Assembly: GCA_945862035.1 (NCBI GenBank)
Contig: CAMAXB010000144.1
Coordinates: 1 to 7,746 of the forward strand
Source: Opitutus sp. GAS368
GTDB lineage: Bacteria > Verrucomicrobiota > Verrucomicrobiia > Opitutales > Opitutaceae
Direction: 5' to 3'
DNA length: 7,746 nucleotides
Below, piece by piece: positions 1 through 6,479 of the stretch (position 1 is its first letter; each line of letters begins with the position of its first letter). The notes below the pieces were generated by a model. That model worked only from the letters and a program-made list of their open reading frames with translations. It had not been told where the DNA came from and searched no databases. The translations under genes and the position numbers were made by a program.

Positions 1-62
1 TACGGCGCGCCCATGGCTTCCAAGCGCTGGACAAACCGCGTCAGCTCATCCGGTCCGGGCAT
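1..62 (-). CDS. N-terminus of a probable nucleotidyltransferase-type protein (partial)
   Basis: An ATG at 62-60 on the minus strand opens a frame that stays open to the window edge and encodes 20 residues, MPGPDELTRFVQRLEAMGAP. This resembles the first helix of small nucleotidyltransferase-like proteins (MNT/AbiEii-type), which commonly start with a helix ending in a Leu-x-x-x-Gly-x-Pro-Tyr turn just before the GS nucleotide-binding motif. The GS motif itself would lie outside the window, so the family call is inference from a short stretch. The start overlaps the end of the upstream small gene by 17 nt, which implies translational coupling. Such a pair (small helical protein plus nucleotidyltransferase) is frequent in accessory regions and has toxin-antitoxin-like character. 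It could also be an unrelated protein. Confidence 0.4.
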   Translation of the reverse strand, partial: MPGPDELTRFVQRLEAMGAP

Positions 63-270
63 GAAGGATCCGATCGGCGACGGCTTGTTTGACCTGCAGC
101 TCAGACCAGTCGGGATGACGGTGCCGAAAGCCGGTTGCCATGAGCTCCCGCATGCTTCGATTCATCCGCAATCCCTGCTCCAGCCGCTGCCGGGGCGTCA
201 TCGCGCGGTAGATCGCCACCTGCCGCTCCGTCGCGGCACGGACATGATCGGACTCAGAGGACACGGGCAT
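46..270 (-). CDS. Small helical protein of the type paired with nucleotidyltransferases
   Basis: This 74-aa protein of unknown function has a recognisable pattern. An N-terminal helix leads into MTPRQRLEQGLRMNRSMREL, then a basic helix with RHRHPDWSE and a C-terminal helix ending RILHARTG. The layout 'M(T/S)..(E/Q)(K/R)L ... L.RRHP(D/E)WSE.E....' is shared by many small uncharacterised proteins encoded directly upstream of nucleotidyltransferase genes, which fits the overlapping partial gene here. Start choice is uncertain. The frame is open to a GTG at 348, and ATGs exist at 282 and 270; none has a clear Shine-Dalgarno. I chose 270 because the residues before it are poor in family-like features. 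The gene lies 105 nt after the Fic gene stop (27 nt if the GTG is used) and is probably in the same transcript. An antitoxin or partner role is inference only. Confidence 0.55.
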   Translation of the reverse strand: MPVSSESDHVRAATERQVAIYRAMTPRQRLEQGLRMNRSMRELMATGFRHRHPDWSELQVKQAVADRILHARTG

Positions 271-375
271 CACGGTGAGCATGCGGTTGAACTCTGGTCG
301 GTCAAGAACCCGCCCAACCACCGCCGGGCCTGGCGCAACAGAAACCACGAGCGACGCGACACCATTGGGTTGGAT

Positions 376-978
376 TCAGGAACCGAGATCGCCCGAGCGG
401 GCGAAGGTAAACAAGGGGCCGTAGTCGTGCTGATCGGCTTGGCGGAGCGCCGCCAAGTAGGCAGCTCGGACCACCGGCGTGGCAGCCGTGCCGGCTCCCC
501 ATGATAAGGGCGGACGGTTGTGCTTTTGGACCAACAAGTCAGCCACGAGGCGGGCGTGAAGCCCGTTGCTGTTCGGGAAAAGATGGATGTAAACCAACCG
601 GTGGTGCATGCGGACCGCGGTTTCGTCGATCGGTTCACGGTGCTCAAGCCAGTACCGGGCATCGCCTAGAAGTGCGCCGAGGTCCGACTGTAGGCGAACT
701 GGGGATACGCCGATGGTCTTTTCAGTGGTCCGGAAGCGGCCGGCCCACCGCCAAGTGGCGTTGAACATGCGGCGGTGAAGGTCGATAAGGTAAGAGGCGC
801 TCGTGATATCCGCCTTGGCGAGACGGCGGGGCTGCCGGGCCCAATCACGAGCGCTCCGGATATTGGCGAACTCGAATTCATTGAGTTCGCGCTGGGTCGA
901 CAAACTCGGGATGAGGTCCCGCCTCTCTTCATCCGACAGCGGTGTGTCGCCCAGATGTGAGCGAAAGAGGTCCGTCAC
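376..978 (-). CDS. Fic-domain protein, mobile mystery protein B family
   Basis: This 200-aa protein matches the mobile mystery protein B layout throughout. An N-terminal 'TPLSDEE..LIP' segment is followed by the STQRELNEFEFANI helix (27-40), 'LHRRMFNATWRWAGRFR' (67-83), 'VRMHHRLVYIHLFPNSNG' (122-139) and the C-terminal 'YGPLFTFARS'. Fic proteins transfer AMP or related groups from nucleotides to target hydroxyls, using the motif HPFx(D/E)GNGRxxR. Here the motif is H132-L-F-P-N-S-N-G-L-H-A-R143: the catalytic His stays, but P133, G137 and R140 are replaced by L, S and L. S27-TQR-E31 resembles the Ser/Thr-xxx-Glu inhibitory helix of Fic proteins, with Leu instead of Gly/Asn after the Glu. The GTG start overlaps the TGA stop of the HTH gene by 4 nt (GTGA), as expected for the A-B pair. 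Activity is doubtful because of the altered loop. Confidence 0.9.
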   Translation of the reverse strand: MTDLFRSHLGDTPLSDEERRDLIPSLSTQRELNEFEFANIRSARDWARQPRRLAKADITSASYLIDLHRRMFNATWRWAGRFRTTEKTIGVSPVRLQSDLGALLGDARYWLEHREPIDETAVRMHHRLVYIHLFPNSNGLHARLVADLLVQKHNRPPLSWGAGTAATPVVRAAYLAALRQADQHDYGPLFTFARSGDLGS

Positions 979-1373
979 GTTGCGGACGAGTCCTCGGCGA
1001 CGGCCTGGCCTTCGAGTGCCATTGAATGCCGAAGGGCGCGGTCGCTTTGCGCGCGCTGCGGATCGGCCAGATCGGCCAGCGTGCCCCGACCCGGGACGAA
1101 GGTGTAGATGAGCCGGCAGCCCATCGCTCCGGCGGCGGCCTCCAGCTGAGCCAACGTAATCGTGCCGGCGGCTTCGGAATTCTCGAGCTGGTGGACGGCT
1201 TGGGGACTACGACTCAATCGCGTGGCCAACTCACGCTGACTTAGACCCAGCGCACCACGGATCGCCTTAATCCACCCGCCGGTCGGCCGCGTGACGGCCT
1301 GGATGGGCTGATCGGGCGTCAGCTGGGTAGTCAGTTGCTTTAAACGTATAGATTGAAATTTCGCCCTTTTCAT
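975..1373 (-). CDS. Xre-type HTH regulator, mobile mystery protein A family
   Basis: This is a 132-aa DNA-binding protein. Residues 41-66 (ALGLSQRELATRLSRSPQAVHQLEN) form a lambda-repressor-like helix-turn-helix, preceded by the family-typical 'GGWIKAIRGALGLS' and followed by 'GTITLAQLEAAAGAMGCRLIYTFVP', the usual mobile mystery protein A core. The start is the ATG at 1373, which gives the expected N-terminus (MKRAKFQSIRLKQLTTQL). The frame is open further upstream but crosses the AT-rich promoter region, so the longer version is unlikely. No Shine-Dalgarno is visible. The C-terminus ends soon after 'MALEGQAV'; my recollection of family members is that they run about 15-20 residues further. 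The stop overlaps the Fic start by 4 nt. Three palindromic sites around the start codon suggest that it represses its own operon. It may be an antitoxin or regulator for the Fic protein. Confidence 0.88.
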   Translation of the reverse strand: MKRAKFQSIRLKQLTTQLTPDQPIQAVTRPTGGWIKAIRGALGLSQRELATRLSRSPQAVHQLENSEAAGTITLAQLEAAAGAMGCRLIYTFVPGRGTLADLADPQRAQSDRALRHSMALEGQAVAEDSSAT

Positions 1374-1419
1374 AAATCTATAGATTGATCTAATGTCTAA
1401 TTTGTCAATCTTTAGATTG
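1342..1419 (-). promoter_or_regulatory. Three regularly spaced palindromic operator sites over the HTH-gene promoter
   Basis: Three 14-bp sites lie at 1342-1355 (AAACGTATAGATTG), 1374-1387 (AAATCTATAGATTG) and 1406-1419 (CAATCTTTAGATTG). Their centres, 1348.5, 1380.5 and 1412.5, are exactly 32 bp apart, about three DNA turns. The shared pattern is (C/A)AATCT-NN-AGATTG. The outermost site is a perfect inverted repeat of CAATCT/AGATTG, the middle one is perfect over its inner 12 bp, and the third is degenerate in its left half and lies inside codons 7-11 of the HTH gene. A TTGACA hexamer (minus strand, 1408-1403) overlaps the outer site, and a TATAGA (1382-1377) falls in the middle site, though 20 bp apart. 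The segment is strikingly AT-rich. Autorepression by the HTH protein is the likely role (inference). Confidence 0.7.
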
Positions 1420-1514
1420 TTTTTTGAAAAGCCGCAAAGCTCGCTGTTGAAGGCCCCAACCGGAATGAGTGACCACCGCCCCGCCCTTCCTCGTTCTGGC
1501 ACGCCCTCTGAACG

Positions 1515-1593
1515 GGGTCTGGCCGAGTTTCGGTATTTTTCCGAGAGGGCTCTGGACGTCTGCCGCGAAAAACAACAAAACTCGGCCAGACCC
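1515..1593. repeat. 16-bp perfect inverted repeat with 47-bp loop
   Basis: GGGTCTGGCCGAGTTT (1515-1530) is exactly the reverse complement of 1578-1593. A second repeat, TCCGAGAGGG (1540-1549), is the reverse complement of CCCTCTCGGA (1591-1600). The same segment can also pair over 7 nt (1544-1550) with GCCCTCT at 1503-1509. The pairings cross or share bases, so they exclude each other in one strand. The element sits between the HTH-gene promoter and the integrase stub. It could be a recombination site, an end of a lost mobile element or a regulatory RNA structure; nothing in the sequence decides between these. There is no U-tract typical of a terminator. Confidence 0.75.
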
Positions 1594-1612
1594 TCTCGGA
1601 TAGACGTGTGAG

Positions 1613-1745
1613 GCTATGGAGCTGATGCGGCACAGTGACATCAGACTCACGATGAAGATTTACACCGACGCCGGCAAATTCCCCCGCGCGGCCATCGTAG
1701 CGAAACTGCCTGCGCTTGGTGTGTCCAAAAACGTGTCCAGACGGT
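1613..1745 (+). pseudogene. Tyrosine recombinase (integrase) C-terminal remnant
   Basis: The plus frame from 1613 reads AMELMRHSDIRLTMKIYTDA, followed by 'GKFPRAAIVAKLPALGVS'. This is the typical end of phage-type integrases: the RHS box with its active-site His, the 'TMKIYTD' segment with the nucleophilic Tyr, then a helix ending in LP. The rest of the catalytic domain (both Arg, the Lys and the HxxR) and the N-terminal domains are missing, and there is an in-frame TAG at 1601-1603 just before the similarity begins. The gene is therefore a 5'-truncated relic. An ATG at 1616 could start a short peptide, but this is not expected to be functional. The frame continues past 1745 and runs antisense through tRNA-Pro to 2074; the right boundary given here is approximate. 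The remnant beside a tRNA gene suggests a former island integration at that site. Confidence 0.75.
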
Positions 1746-1854
1746 GGTCATTCGCTGCCATCTGTTGTCGCGTCGTGACACGATTCATCATGCAAACCCG
1801 AGCTTGCGAACGCCTGAGCGTGTCGCATTTAGACATCATGTGTCGCGACCTGAC
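1746..1854. other. Unassigned intergenic stretch
   Basis: No gene is recognised here. The plus frame of the integrase stub stays open, but the encoded sequence is not one I recognise and may be the degenerate tail of that gene. Several short TGTCGC/GTGTC motifs occur, including a GTCGCGAC palindrome at 1842-1849 and TCGTG-A-CACGA at 1773-1783. I see no clear promoter or RNA gene. Confidence 0.4.
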
Positions 1855-1869
1855 ATCCCCCGCGGGGAT
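1855..1869 (-). terminator. Short GC hairpin just downstream of tRNA-Pro
   Basis: On the minus strand ATCCCC-GCG-GGGGAT forms a 6-bp stem with a 3-nt loop, 9 nt beyond the encoded CCA of tRNA-Pro. The position suits a tRNA transcript terminator or processing barrier, but no T-run follows, so this is tentative. Confidence 0.3.
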
Positions 1870-1878
1870 TAATGATAA

Positions 1879-1955
<77 letters not shown>

Positions 1956-2096
1956 ACGAAAGGAAGGGAGAACAAGCCGCATGCCGTCCGGGGAAGCAAG
2001 CGCATTTTCTGACCCGCCCTTCGCAGCAAAATCTGCGCAGAGGCCACCAAGCGGTGCGTGGCATTCTCCGCTGATTTGCTGCATACTGTCGCCACC

Positions 2097-2555
2097 ATGA
2101 AAACAATCCTTACCCCCGTTGACTTCTCGGCCGCCACTGCCCAGGTCATCGCCGCCGCCGTCGAGCTGACCAAGTCCGGCCCCAGCCAGATCGTCATCCT
2201 CCATGTCGTGCAGCCCCCGATGGTCACCAGCGACTACGGCCTCGCCCTTGAGAACGTGCAGGAAATCTTCGCCGTCAGCGAGAAGGCCGCCTCCCGCCAG
2301 CTCAAGCATCTGGCCGAGGAGCTCCGCGACCAAGGCGTCTCCGCCCGCACGGTTCAGCTCAGCGGCGGCCCTGTCGCCGGGGTTTTGGAGACCGCCGAAA
2401 AGGTCAAGGCCGACTACATCGTGATGGGTTCCCACGGTCACACCGCCCTCTACGATCTCATCGTCGGCAGCACTACCCACGGCATCCTGAAAAAGGCCAG
2501 CTGCCCGGTGCTCATCGTCCCGCCCAAGAAGAAGGGCTCGAAAAAAAGAAGCTGA
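2097..2555 (+). CDS. UspA-type universal stress protein
   Basis: This 152-aa single-domain universal stress protein is cytoplasmic. It begins MKTILTPVDFS, with the conserved first beta strand and Asp9, and has the helix-strand pattern with 'QIVILHVVQPP'. It ends in the nucleotide-binding signature G-2x-G-9x-G-S/T, seen as GSHGHTALYDLIVGST, followed by 'ILKKASCPVLIVP'. This signature marks the ATP-binding (UspFG/MJ0577-like) branch rather than the non-binding UspA branch. Family members act in survival of starvation, oxidative or respiratory stress; the specific role here is unknown. I chose the ATG at 2097 because homologues start at the first beta strand. An upstream in-frame start at 2058 adds 13 unconserved residues. 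There is no Shine-Dalgarno. A Lys-rich tail (PKKKGSKKRS) closes the protein. The gene stands 42 nt before the peptidase gene and could share its transcript. Confidence 0.93.
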   Translation: MKTILTPVDFSAATAQVIAAAVELTKSGPSQIVILHVVQPPMVTSDYGLALENVQEIFAVSEKAASRQLKHLAEELRDQGVSARTVQLSGGPVAGVLETAEKVKADYIVMGSHGHTALYDLIVGSTTHGILKKASCPVLIVPPKKKGSKKRS

Positions 2556-2597
2556 AGAACCCCGACCGGAGTCGGACGGCTTGCCCGGTCTAGCTCC

Positions 2598-3896
2598 GTG
2601 TTTCAGCTTCCCGGCATGATCTTCACTGATCGTGTCCTATCCGATCGTCGTCACCGCGTCGCCGCCACCCTCCCGCTCGGCGACGCCCTCCTGCTGGTGG
2701 GCGCCGGCGAGCCGGTGCCCCTGCCCGAAAACTCGGACCAGACGTATCCGTTCCGCGCCCACGCGGAGTACGTCTACCTCGCCGGTCTCGACCACGAGGG
2801 TGGCGTCATCGCCTACGATCCGCGCGACCGCGGTTGGACCTCCTTCGTCCCCATCGTCACGGAGGCGGCCCGCGTCTGGGAAGGCCGTACGCAACTGCCG
2901 GGTATCCCGCTGACCGAACTGCCGGCCTGGCTCGCGGCGCGCAGCGGCCGGGCGGTAGCCGCGCTCGGCGCTCCTCTGGCAGGCGTCACCGCCGACGCGT
3001 CACTTTCAGGGGTCATGCGCGCCCATTTTCATCATGCCCGCCGGCCCAAGGATGACGCCGAGCTCGCCCTGCTCCGGCGCGCCGCCACCGCCACCGCGGC
3101 CGGATACGCGGCCGTCCAAGCCGAGCTCCGTCCCGGACGGACGGAGCGCCAACTTCAGATCGAACTCGAGGCCGCCTTCTTTCGCGCCGGGGGCGATCGT
3201 CCCGGCTATGGCAGCATCGTTGGCTCCGGTCCCAACGCGGCCGTGCTGCACGTTGACCCTTCCGACCGGGCGTTCGGCCCGGGCGAGTTTGTCTTGATTG
3301 ACGCCGGGGCCGAGGTCAGCCGCTACGTGTGCGACGTCACCCGCACCTACGTCGTCGGCGATGCGCCCACGCCGTTCCAGCGCGACCTCTACCAGATCGT
3401 ACTCTCGGCCCAGCAGCGCGCCATCGCCGCCTGCCGCCCGGGTGAGGAATGGAAGGAGATCCACCTGCGCTGCGCGGTCGACCTGACCGCCGGGCTGATC
3501 GAGCTGGGCGTGATGCACGGCGCCGCCGAGTCGTTGGTCGAGCAGGAGGCGCACACCTTGTTCTTCCCGCATGGCCTCGGCCACCTCGTGGGACTGGGCG
3601 TGCGTGACGCCAGCGGCACCCTGCCCGACCGACCCAAGGATCCCCGGCCCTGCCTGCGCACGCTGCGCACCGACCTGCCCCTCGCGCCGGGCTATGTCAT
3701 AACGGTCGAGCCGGGCCTGTATTTCATCCCCGCCCTCCTCAACGACCCGGTCCGCCGCGAACGCTTCCGCGACTGTGTCAATTGGGCCATCGCCGAGCAG
3801 CACCTCGGGATCGGCGGCGTGCGCATCGAGGACAATCTCGTCATCACGACCGGCGAACCGGAGAACCTGACCGCGGCGATCCCGAGGACGCTCTGA
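2598..3896 (+). CDS. M24 family metallopeptidase (Xaa-Pro aminopeptidase / aminopeptidase P type)
   Basis: This 432-aa protein (E. coli PepP is about 440 aa) would remove N-terminal residues preceding proline, or split Xaa-Pro dipeptides, using two Mn ions. An N-terminal AMP_N-like domain (about 8-140, with 'HAEYVYLAGLDHEGGVI') precedes the pita-bread catalytic domain. All five metal ligands are visible: D235 (VLIDAG), D246 (CDVTRT), H329 (PHGLGH), E371 (TVEPGLY) and E411 (RIEDN). H218 (LHVD) and H325 match other conserved active-site histidines. Where PepP and prolidase have DVHD, this protein has GVRD, with Arg336 in place of the His. The GTG at 2598 is the first start in the frame; ATG at 2616 (seven residues in) is an equal alternative, and neither has a Shine-Dalgarno. 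It appears cytoplasmic, with no signal peptide. Exact substrate specificity cannot be told from sequence. Confidence 0.92.
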   Translation: MFQLPGMIFTDRVLSDRRHRVAATLPLGDALLLVGAGEPVPLPENSDQTYPFRAHAEYVYLAGLDHEGGVIAYDPRDRGWTSFVPIVTEAARVWEGRTQLPGIPLTELPAWLAARSGRAVAALGAPLAGVTADASLSGVMRAHFHHARRPKDDAELALLRRAATATAAGYAAVQAELRPGRTERQLQIELEAAFFRAGGDRPGYGSIVGSGPNAAVLHVDPSDRAFGPGEFVLIDAGAEVSRYVCDVTRTYVVGDAPTPFQRDLYQIVLSAQQRAIAACRPGEEWKEIHLRCAVDLTAGLIELGVMHGAAESLVEQEAHTLFFPHGLGHLVGLGVRDASGTLPDRPKDPRPCLRTLRTDLPLAPGYVITVEPGLYFIPALLNDPVRRERFRDCVNWAIAEQHLGIGGVRIEDNLVITTGEPENLTAAIPRTL

Positions 3897-3912
3897 CCCA
3901 GAAAGCTTGAAC

Positions 3913-3988
3913 AGGAGGGAACAGAGTCGATCAGGAGGTCGGAACTCGGAGTCGAGGGATCGAGCCTCTGTTCTCTCCGTTACCTCCT
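3913..3988. terminator. Long imperfect hairpin between convergent genes
   Basis: The left arm runs 3913-3932 without interruption. AGGAGG (3913-3918) pairs with CCTCCT (3983-3988), GAACAGAG (3919-3926) with CTCTGTTC (3966-3973), and TCGATC (3927-3932) with GATCGA (3958-3963). A 2-nt bulge (3964-3965) and a 9-nt one-sided loop (3974-3982) interrupt the right arm. It lies between the stop codons of the peptidase (plus) and ccoI (minus), where a bidirectional terminator is expected. Neither strand has a strong U-tract after the stem, so termination efficiency is uncertain. Confidence 0.5.
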
Positions 3989-3995
3989 TTAAAAA

Positions 3996-6431
3996 CTAGA
4001 TCCCTGATTCCCTTGCGACCTGCCAGGCGCGGCGCATACCGAAGCCGACGATCGTGAGCGTGGCGAGCGAGCTCAGCGGCATCAGCACCGCGGCGAACAG
4101 CGGGTTCATGTAGCCTGAAACCGCGAGGCTGACCGCCGCGAGATTGTAGAGAATCATGAAGCCGATGAGCGTCCCGGTGGTCTGACGCCGCGCGTCGTTG
4201 ATCTCGAACAGCGCCCGGATGCCGCCAATACCGCGACCCAGGTAATAGAAGTCAGCCTTGGCCTCGAGCACACCCCGGTGGATGACCGGCGTGCCGCGGC
4301 AGAGCGCGTGGTCAAATGCGAGGCTATCATTGGCACCGTCGCCCAACATCAGTGCACCCTCGCCGCCATGCCCATCGAGCCAGGCCGCCTTGTCCTGGGG
4401 CGACAGGCCGCCGAGTCCGCTGGTCGCCGGCAGGCCCAGCCCGTCGAGCAGACCGCGAACCTTTTCGGGGCGGTCGCCGCTGAGCACAAAGGTGTCGAGC
4501 CCGCGCCGGGCCAGCGCCGCCAGCTCTTCCCGGGCGTCGGTCCGGGCGGAATCGGCAAAGTGAAACGTGGCCACCGTGACGCCCGCGCGGACTAAAACCA
4601 CATCGGCGGAGGCCTCCGTTGTTTGCGGAGAAAGGGCCGCCCCCCCGCGCGTCTTCCAGCCGGGGCGGCCGAGCGACCAGTCGCCCAATTCGACCCCGGC
4701 GCCAACGGTCTCGATCACCGCATTGGAGGATGCGTCGACGACCGTGGTCCCCTTGACCGCAAGCGACTCGTAAAGCGCGCGACTGACGGGATGCGGGTTG
4801 TCGAAGACGAGGACCGCCAAGGCGGAGCGCGCCTCGGGCTCCAGGCGATCCAGCGCGTCGGGGTTGAGGAGCACGGGCGTCTCCAGGGTAAGCGTGCCGG
4901 TCTTGTCGAAGACGAGCCGCTTGATCTTCGCGAGGCGGGGCCAGAGATCGCCCGCGCGCACAAACACCCCGCGCTTGCGCAGCGCCACGGTGGCAATCTC
5001 GTCCGCCAGCGGGACCGCGAGGCCGAGCGCGCAGGGGCAGGACACCACCAGGATGGCGGTCACGATCGCGCCGGTATGGAGGGCATCCCCGGTTTGGAGG
5101 GCCCAGTAAATTCCCGCGAGGGTGGCGATGCTGAGGATCGCGATCAGGTAGGCCTGGATGATCCGTTCCAGCAGGCGATTGCGGTAGTCTTCGCGTTCGA
5201 CAGGGCGCAGGAGTTCGGCCAGCAGGGAGTCGGCCCACGGTTCGAGCGCCTCGACGCGCACATCCCCGCGCGAGAGATTGAAGGCGCCGGCCGGCACGCG
5301 CTGGCCCACGCGGAACGTGCGGGGCTCCGCCTCGCCATTGATCCAGGCGAGGCTGAAGGCGTGATCAGCGGCGAGCAGGCGCGCGGCGACGGGACCGGTC
5401 TGCCCACCCGCGGCAAGAAAAGTCATGCCGGGCCGGAGGTCTTCCGGGGCAATCTCCGATTCGGTGCCATCCGACGTGACCCACCGTACGCGGGGCGGGG
5501 TCGGCTGGCGCGCCAGCAGGCGGCGTTGATTGCGCTCGATCGCGGCCACCTGCGCCCAGCGGCCGATCAGCATGAGCAGGATGAACCCGCTCACGAAATC
5601 GAAGTACATGAACTCCTCGCGTCCGGCCAGCCAGCCATACATCGAACCCATGTAGGCACCGACGATGCCGAGACCGATCGGCAGATCGATGTGCAGCGCC
5701 CCGGCGCGCAGCGCCCGGACCGCCCGGACCAGGAAGTAGCCGCCGCCGGCCAGCAGGCTCAGCGTGCCGAAGCCCATCGCCAAAGTCGCAAACAAGTGGG
5801 CATAGATGAAGGTGGACTCCATGCCGAAGTAGGTCGGCAGGGTGAAGATCATCACGTTCATCGTGAACGCGGAGAGGAGCCCGATCTTCTTGACCAGCGT
5901 ACGGCTCTCGGCCCGTTCCGCGCGTTCGGCGCCGGCGGGTCCCAGCAGGTAATTGAACGACTGGAGGGTCCGCGCGAACGCCGCCGCATCAAAGGCGCCG
6001 GCCACCCACGTCAGCCGCAGCTGGCCGGTCTGGGCGTTGACCGAGATCCGCCCGGCACCGGGCTGCTTGGTGAAGAGTTTTTCCACCAGCCAGACGCAAC
6101 CCGCGCAGGAGAGTCCCTGAATTCCAAGAATGAGCTCAGGCGTCCGCGCTCCGGACGTGCGCTCGGCCTCGGCCTGAGCCGTGGCCAGCCAGTTATAATC
6201 CCGGGGCGTCAGAAGCGACGGATCGGCGGGGGCCGTGACCGCGTCCTTCACCTGGTAGAAGGCATCCAGGCCTTGTTCATGAATCAGCCGGAAAACATAG
6301 GCGCAACCCGAGCAGCAGAACTCTCCGCCCGCGGACGGGGCGCCGCAGTGCCGGCACACGGGTTTGCCCGCGCGAGCCGCCGGTGGACGGGGAGCGCGGG
6401 CGGGGGGCGGAGGAAGGGCGGCGGTGCTCAT
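3996..6431 (-). CDS. ccoI: CcoI/FixI-type copper-translocating P1B ATPase
   Basis: This 811-aa inner-membrane ATPase would export Cu(I) toward the periplasm for the CuB centre of cbb3 oxidase. A Pro/Ala-rich start (1-23) leads to the FixI-type N-terminal Cys cluster C26xxC29...C39-C40-x-x-C43, then a heavy-metal-associated domain with GLSCAGC (C109, C112). Eight membrane segments are readable, at about 183-203, 207-235, 247-267, 273-292, 424-445, 452-475, 754-772 and 776-797. Segment six carries the metal-binding C465-P-C467. The phosphorylation site is D509 in DKTGT; the nucleotide domain has H547-P548 and the hinge has GDGAND (697-702). The actuator TGE appears as NGE (365-367). The gene is last in the cco group, 119 nt after the SafE-like gene, with no Shine-Dalgarno at its ATG. 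CcoS, which often follows CcoI, is absent: the next gene downstream is convergent. Confidence 0.94.
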   Translation of the reverse strand: MSTAALPPPPARAPRPPAARAGKPVCRHCGAPSAGGEFCCSGCAYVFRLIHEQGLDAFYQVKDAVTAPADPSLLTPRDYNWLATAQAEAERTSGARTPELILGIQGLSCAGCVWLVEKLFTKQPGAGRISVNAQTGQLRLTWVAGAFDAAAFARTLQSFNYLLGPAGAERAERAESRTLVKKIGLLSAFTMNVMIFTLPTYFGMESTFIYAHLFATLAMGFGTLSLLAGGGYFLVRAVRALRAGALHIDLPIGLGIVGAYMGSMYGWLAGREEFMYFDFVSGFILLMLIGRWAQVAAIERNQRRLLARQPTPPRVRWVTSDGTESEIAPEDLRPGMTFLAAGGQTGPVAARLLAADHAFSLAWINGEAEPRTFRVGQRVPAGAFNLSRGDVRVEALEPWADSLLAELLRPVEREDYRNRLLERIIQAYLIAILSIATLAGIYWALQTGDALHTGAIVTAILVVSCPCALGLAVPLADEIATVALRKRGVFVRAGDLWPRLAKIKRLVFDKTGTLTLETPVLLNPDALDRLEPEARSALAVLVFDNPHPVSRALYESLAVKGTTVVDASSNAVIETVGAGVELGDWSLGRPGWKTRGGAALSPQTTEASADVVLVRAGVTVATFHFADSARTDAREELAALARRGLDTFVLSGDRPEKVRGLLDGLGLPATSGLGGLSPQDKAAWLDGHGGEGALMLGDGANDSLAFDHALCRGTPVIHRGVLEAKADFYYLGRGIGGIRALFEINDARRQTTGTLIGFMILYNLAAVSLAVSGYMNPLFAAVLMPLSSLATLTIVGFGMRRAWQVARESGI

Positions 6432-6464
6432 CGGTTCGGCGAGCGGATGACGTTGGCTGTGGCT

Positions 6465-6479
6465 GGGGTCGCTGACCCC
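6465..6479 (-). promoter_or_regulatory. Hairpin in the ccoI leader
   Basis: GGGGTC-AGC-GACCCC on the minus strand is a perfect 6-bp stem with a 3-nt loop, ending 33 nt before the ccoI start. A TATAAC hexamer lies about 15 nt upstream of it (minus strand, near 6490) and could be the -10 of an internal promoter, although the matching -35 (GTGATC, 17 bp away) is poor. Together they may allow separate expression of ccoI. Function is inference. Confidence 0.3.

Noticed and set aside
13..504. 163-codon plus-strand frame across the small protein and Fic genes
   Set aside because: The opposite strand carries recognisable Fic and small-protein sequence; this frame has none.
1342..1419. CRISPR-like short array
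   Set aside because: Repeats are only 14 bp, palindromic, with 18-bp spacers overlapping a start codon; they fit operators, not a CRISPR.
1503..1600. Integron attC site
   Set aside because: No GTTRRRY core or matching RYYYAAC at the arm ends; only the general hairpin form is similar.
2564..2590. GACCGG/CCGGTC pairing between the UspA and peptidase genes as a terminator
   Set aside because: It has only 6 bp with a 15-nt loop and no T-run, in GC-rich DNA where such pairs are common.
3006..3803. 265-codon open frame antisense to the peptidase gene
   Set aside because: It mirrors the M24 coding frame, has biased composition and no family resemblance.
3983..3990. Perfect Shine-Dalgarno (AAAGGAGG, minus strand) just after ccoI, suggesting a ccoS start
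   Set aside because: No ATG, GTG or TTG follows at a suitable distance and no CcoS-like frame is present; it is better explained as an arm of the intergenic hairpin.
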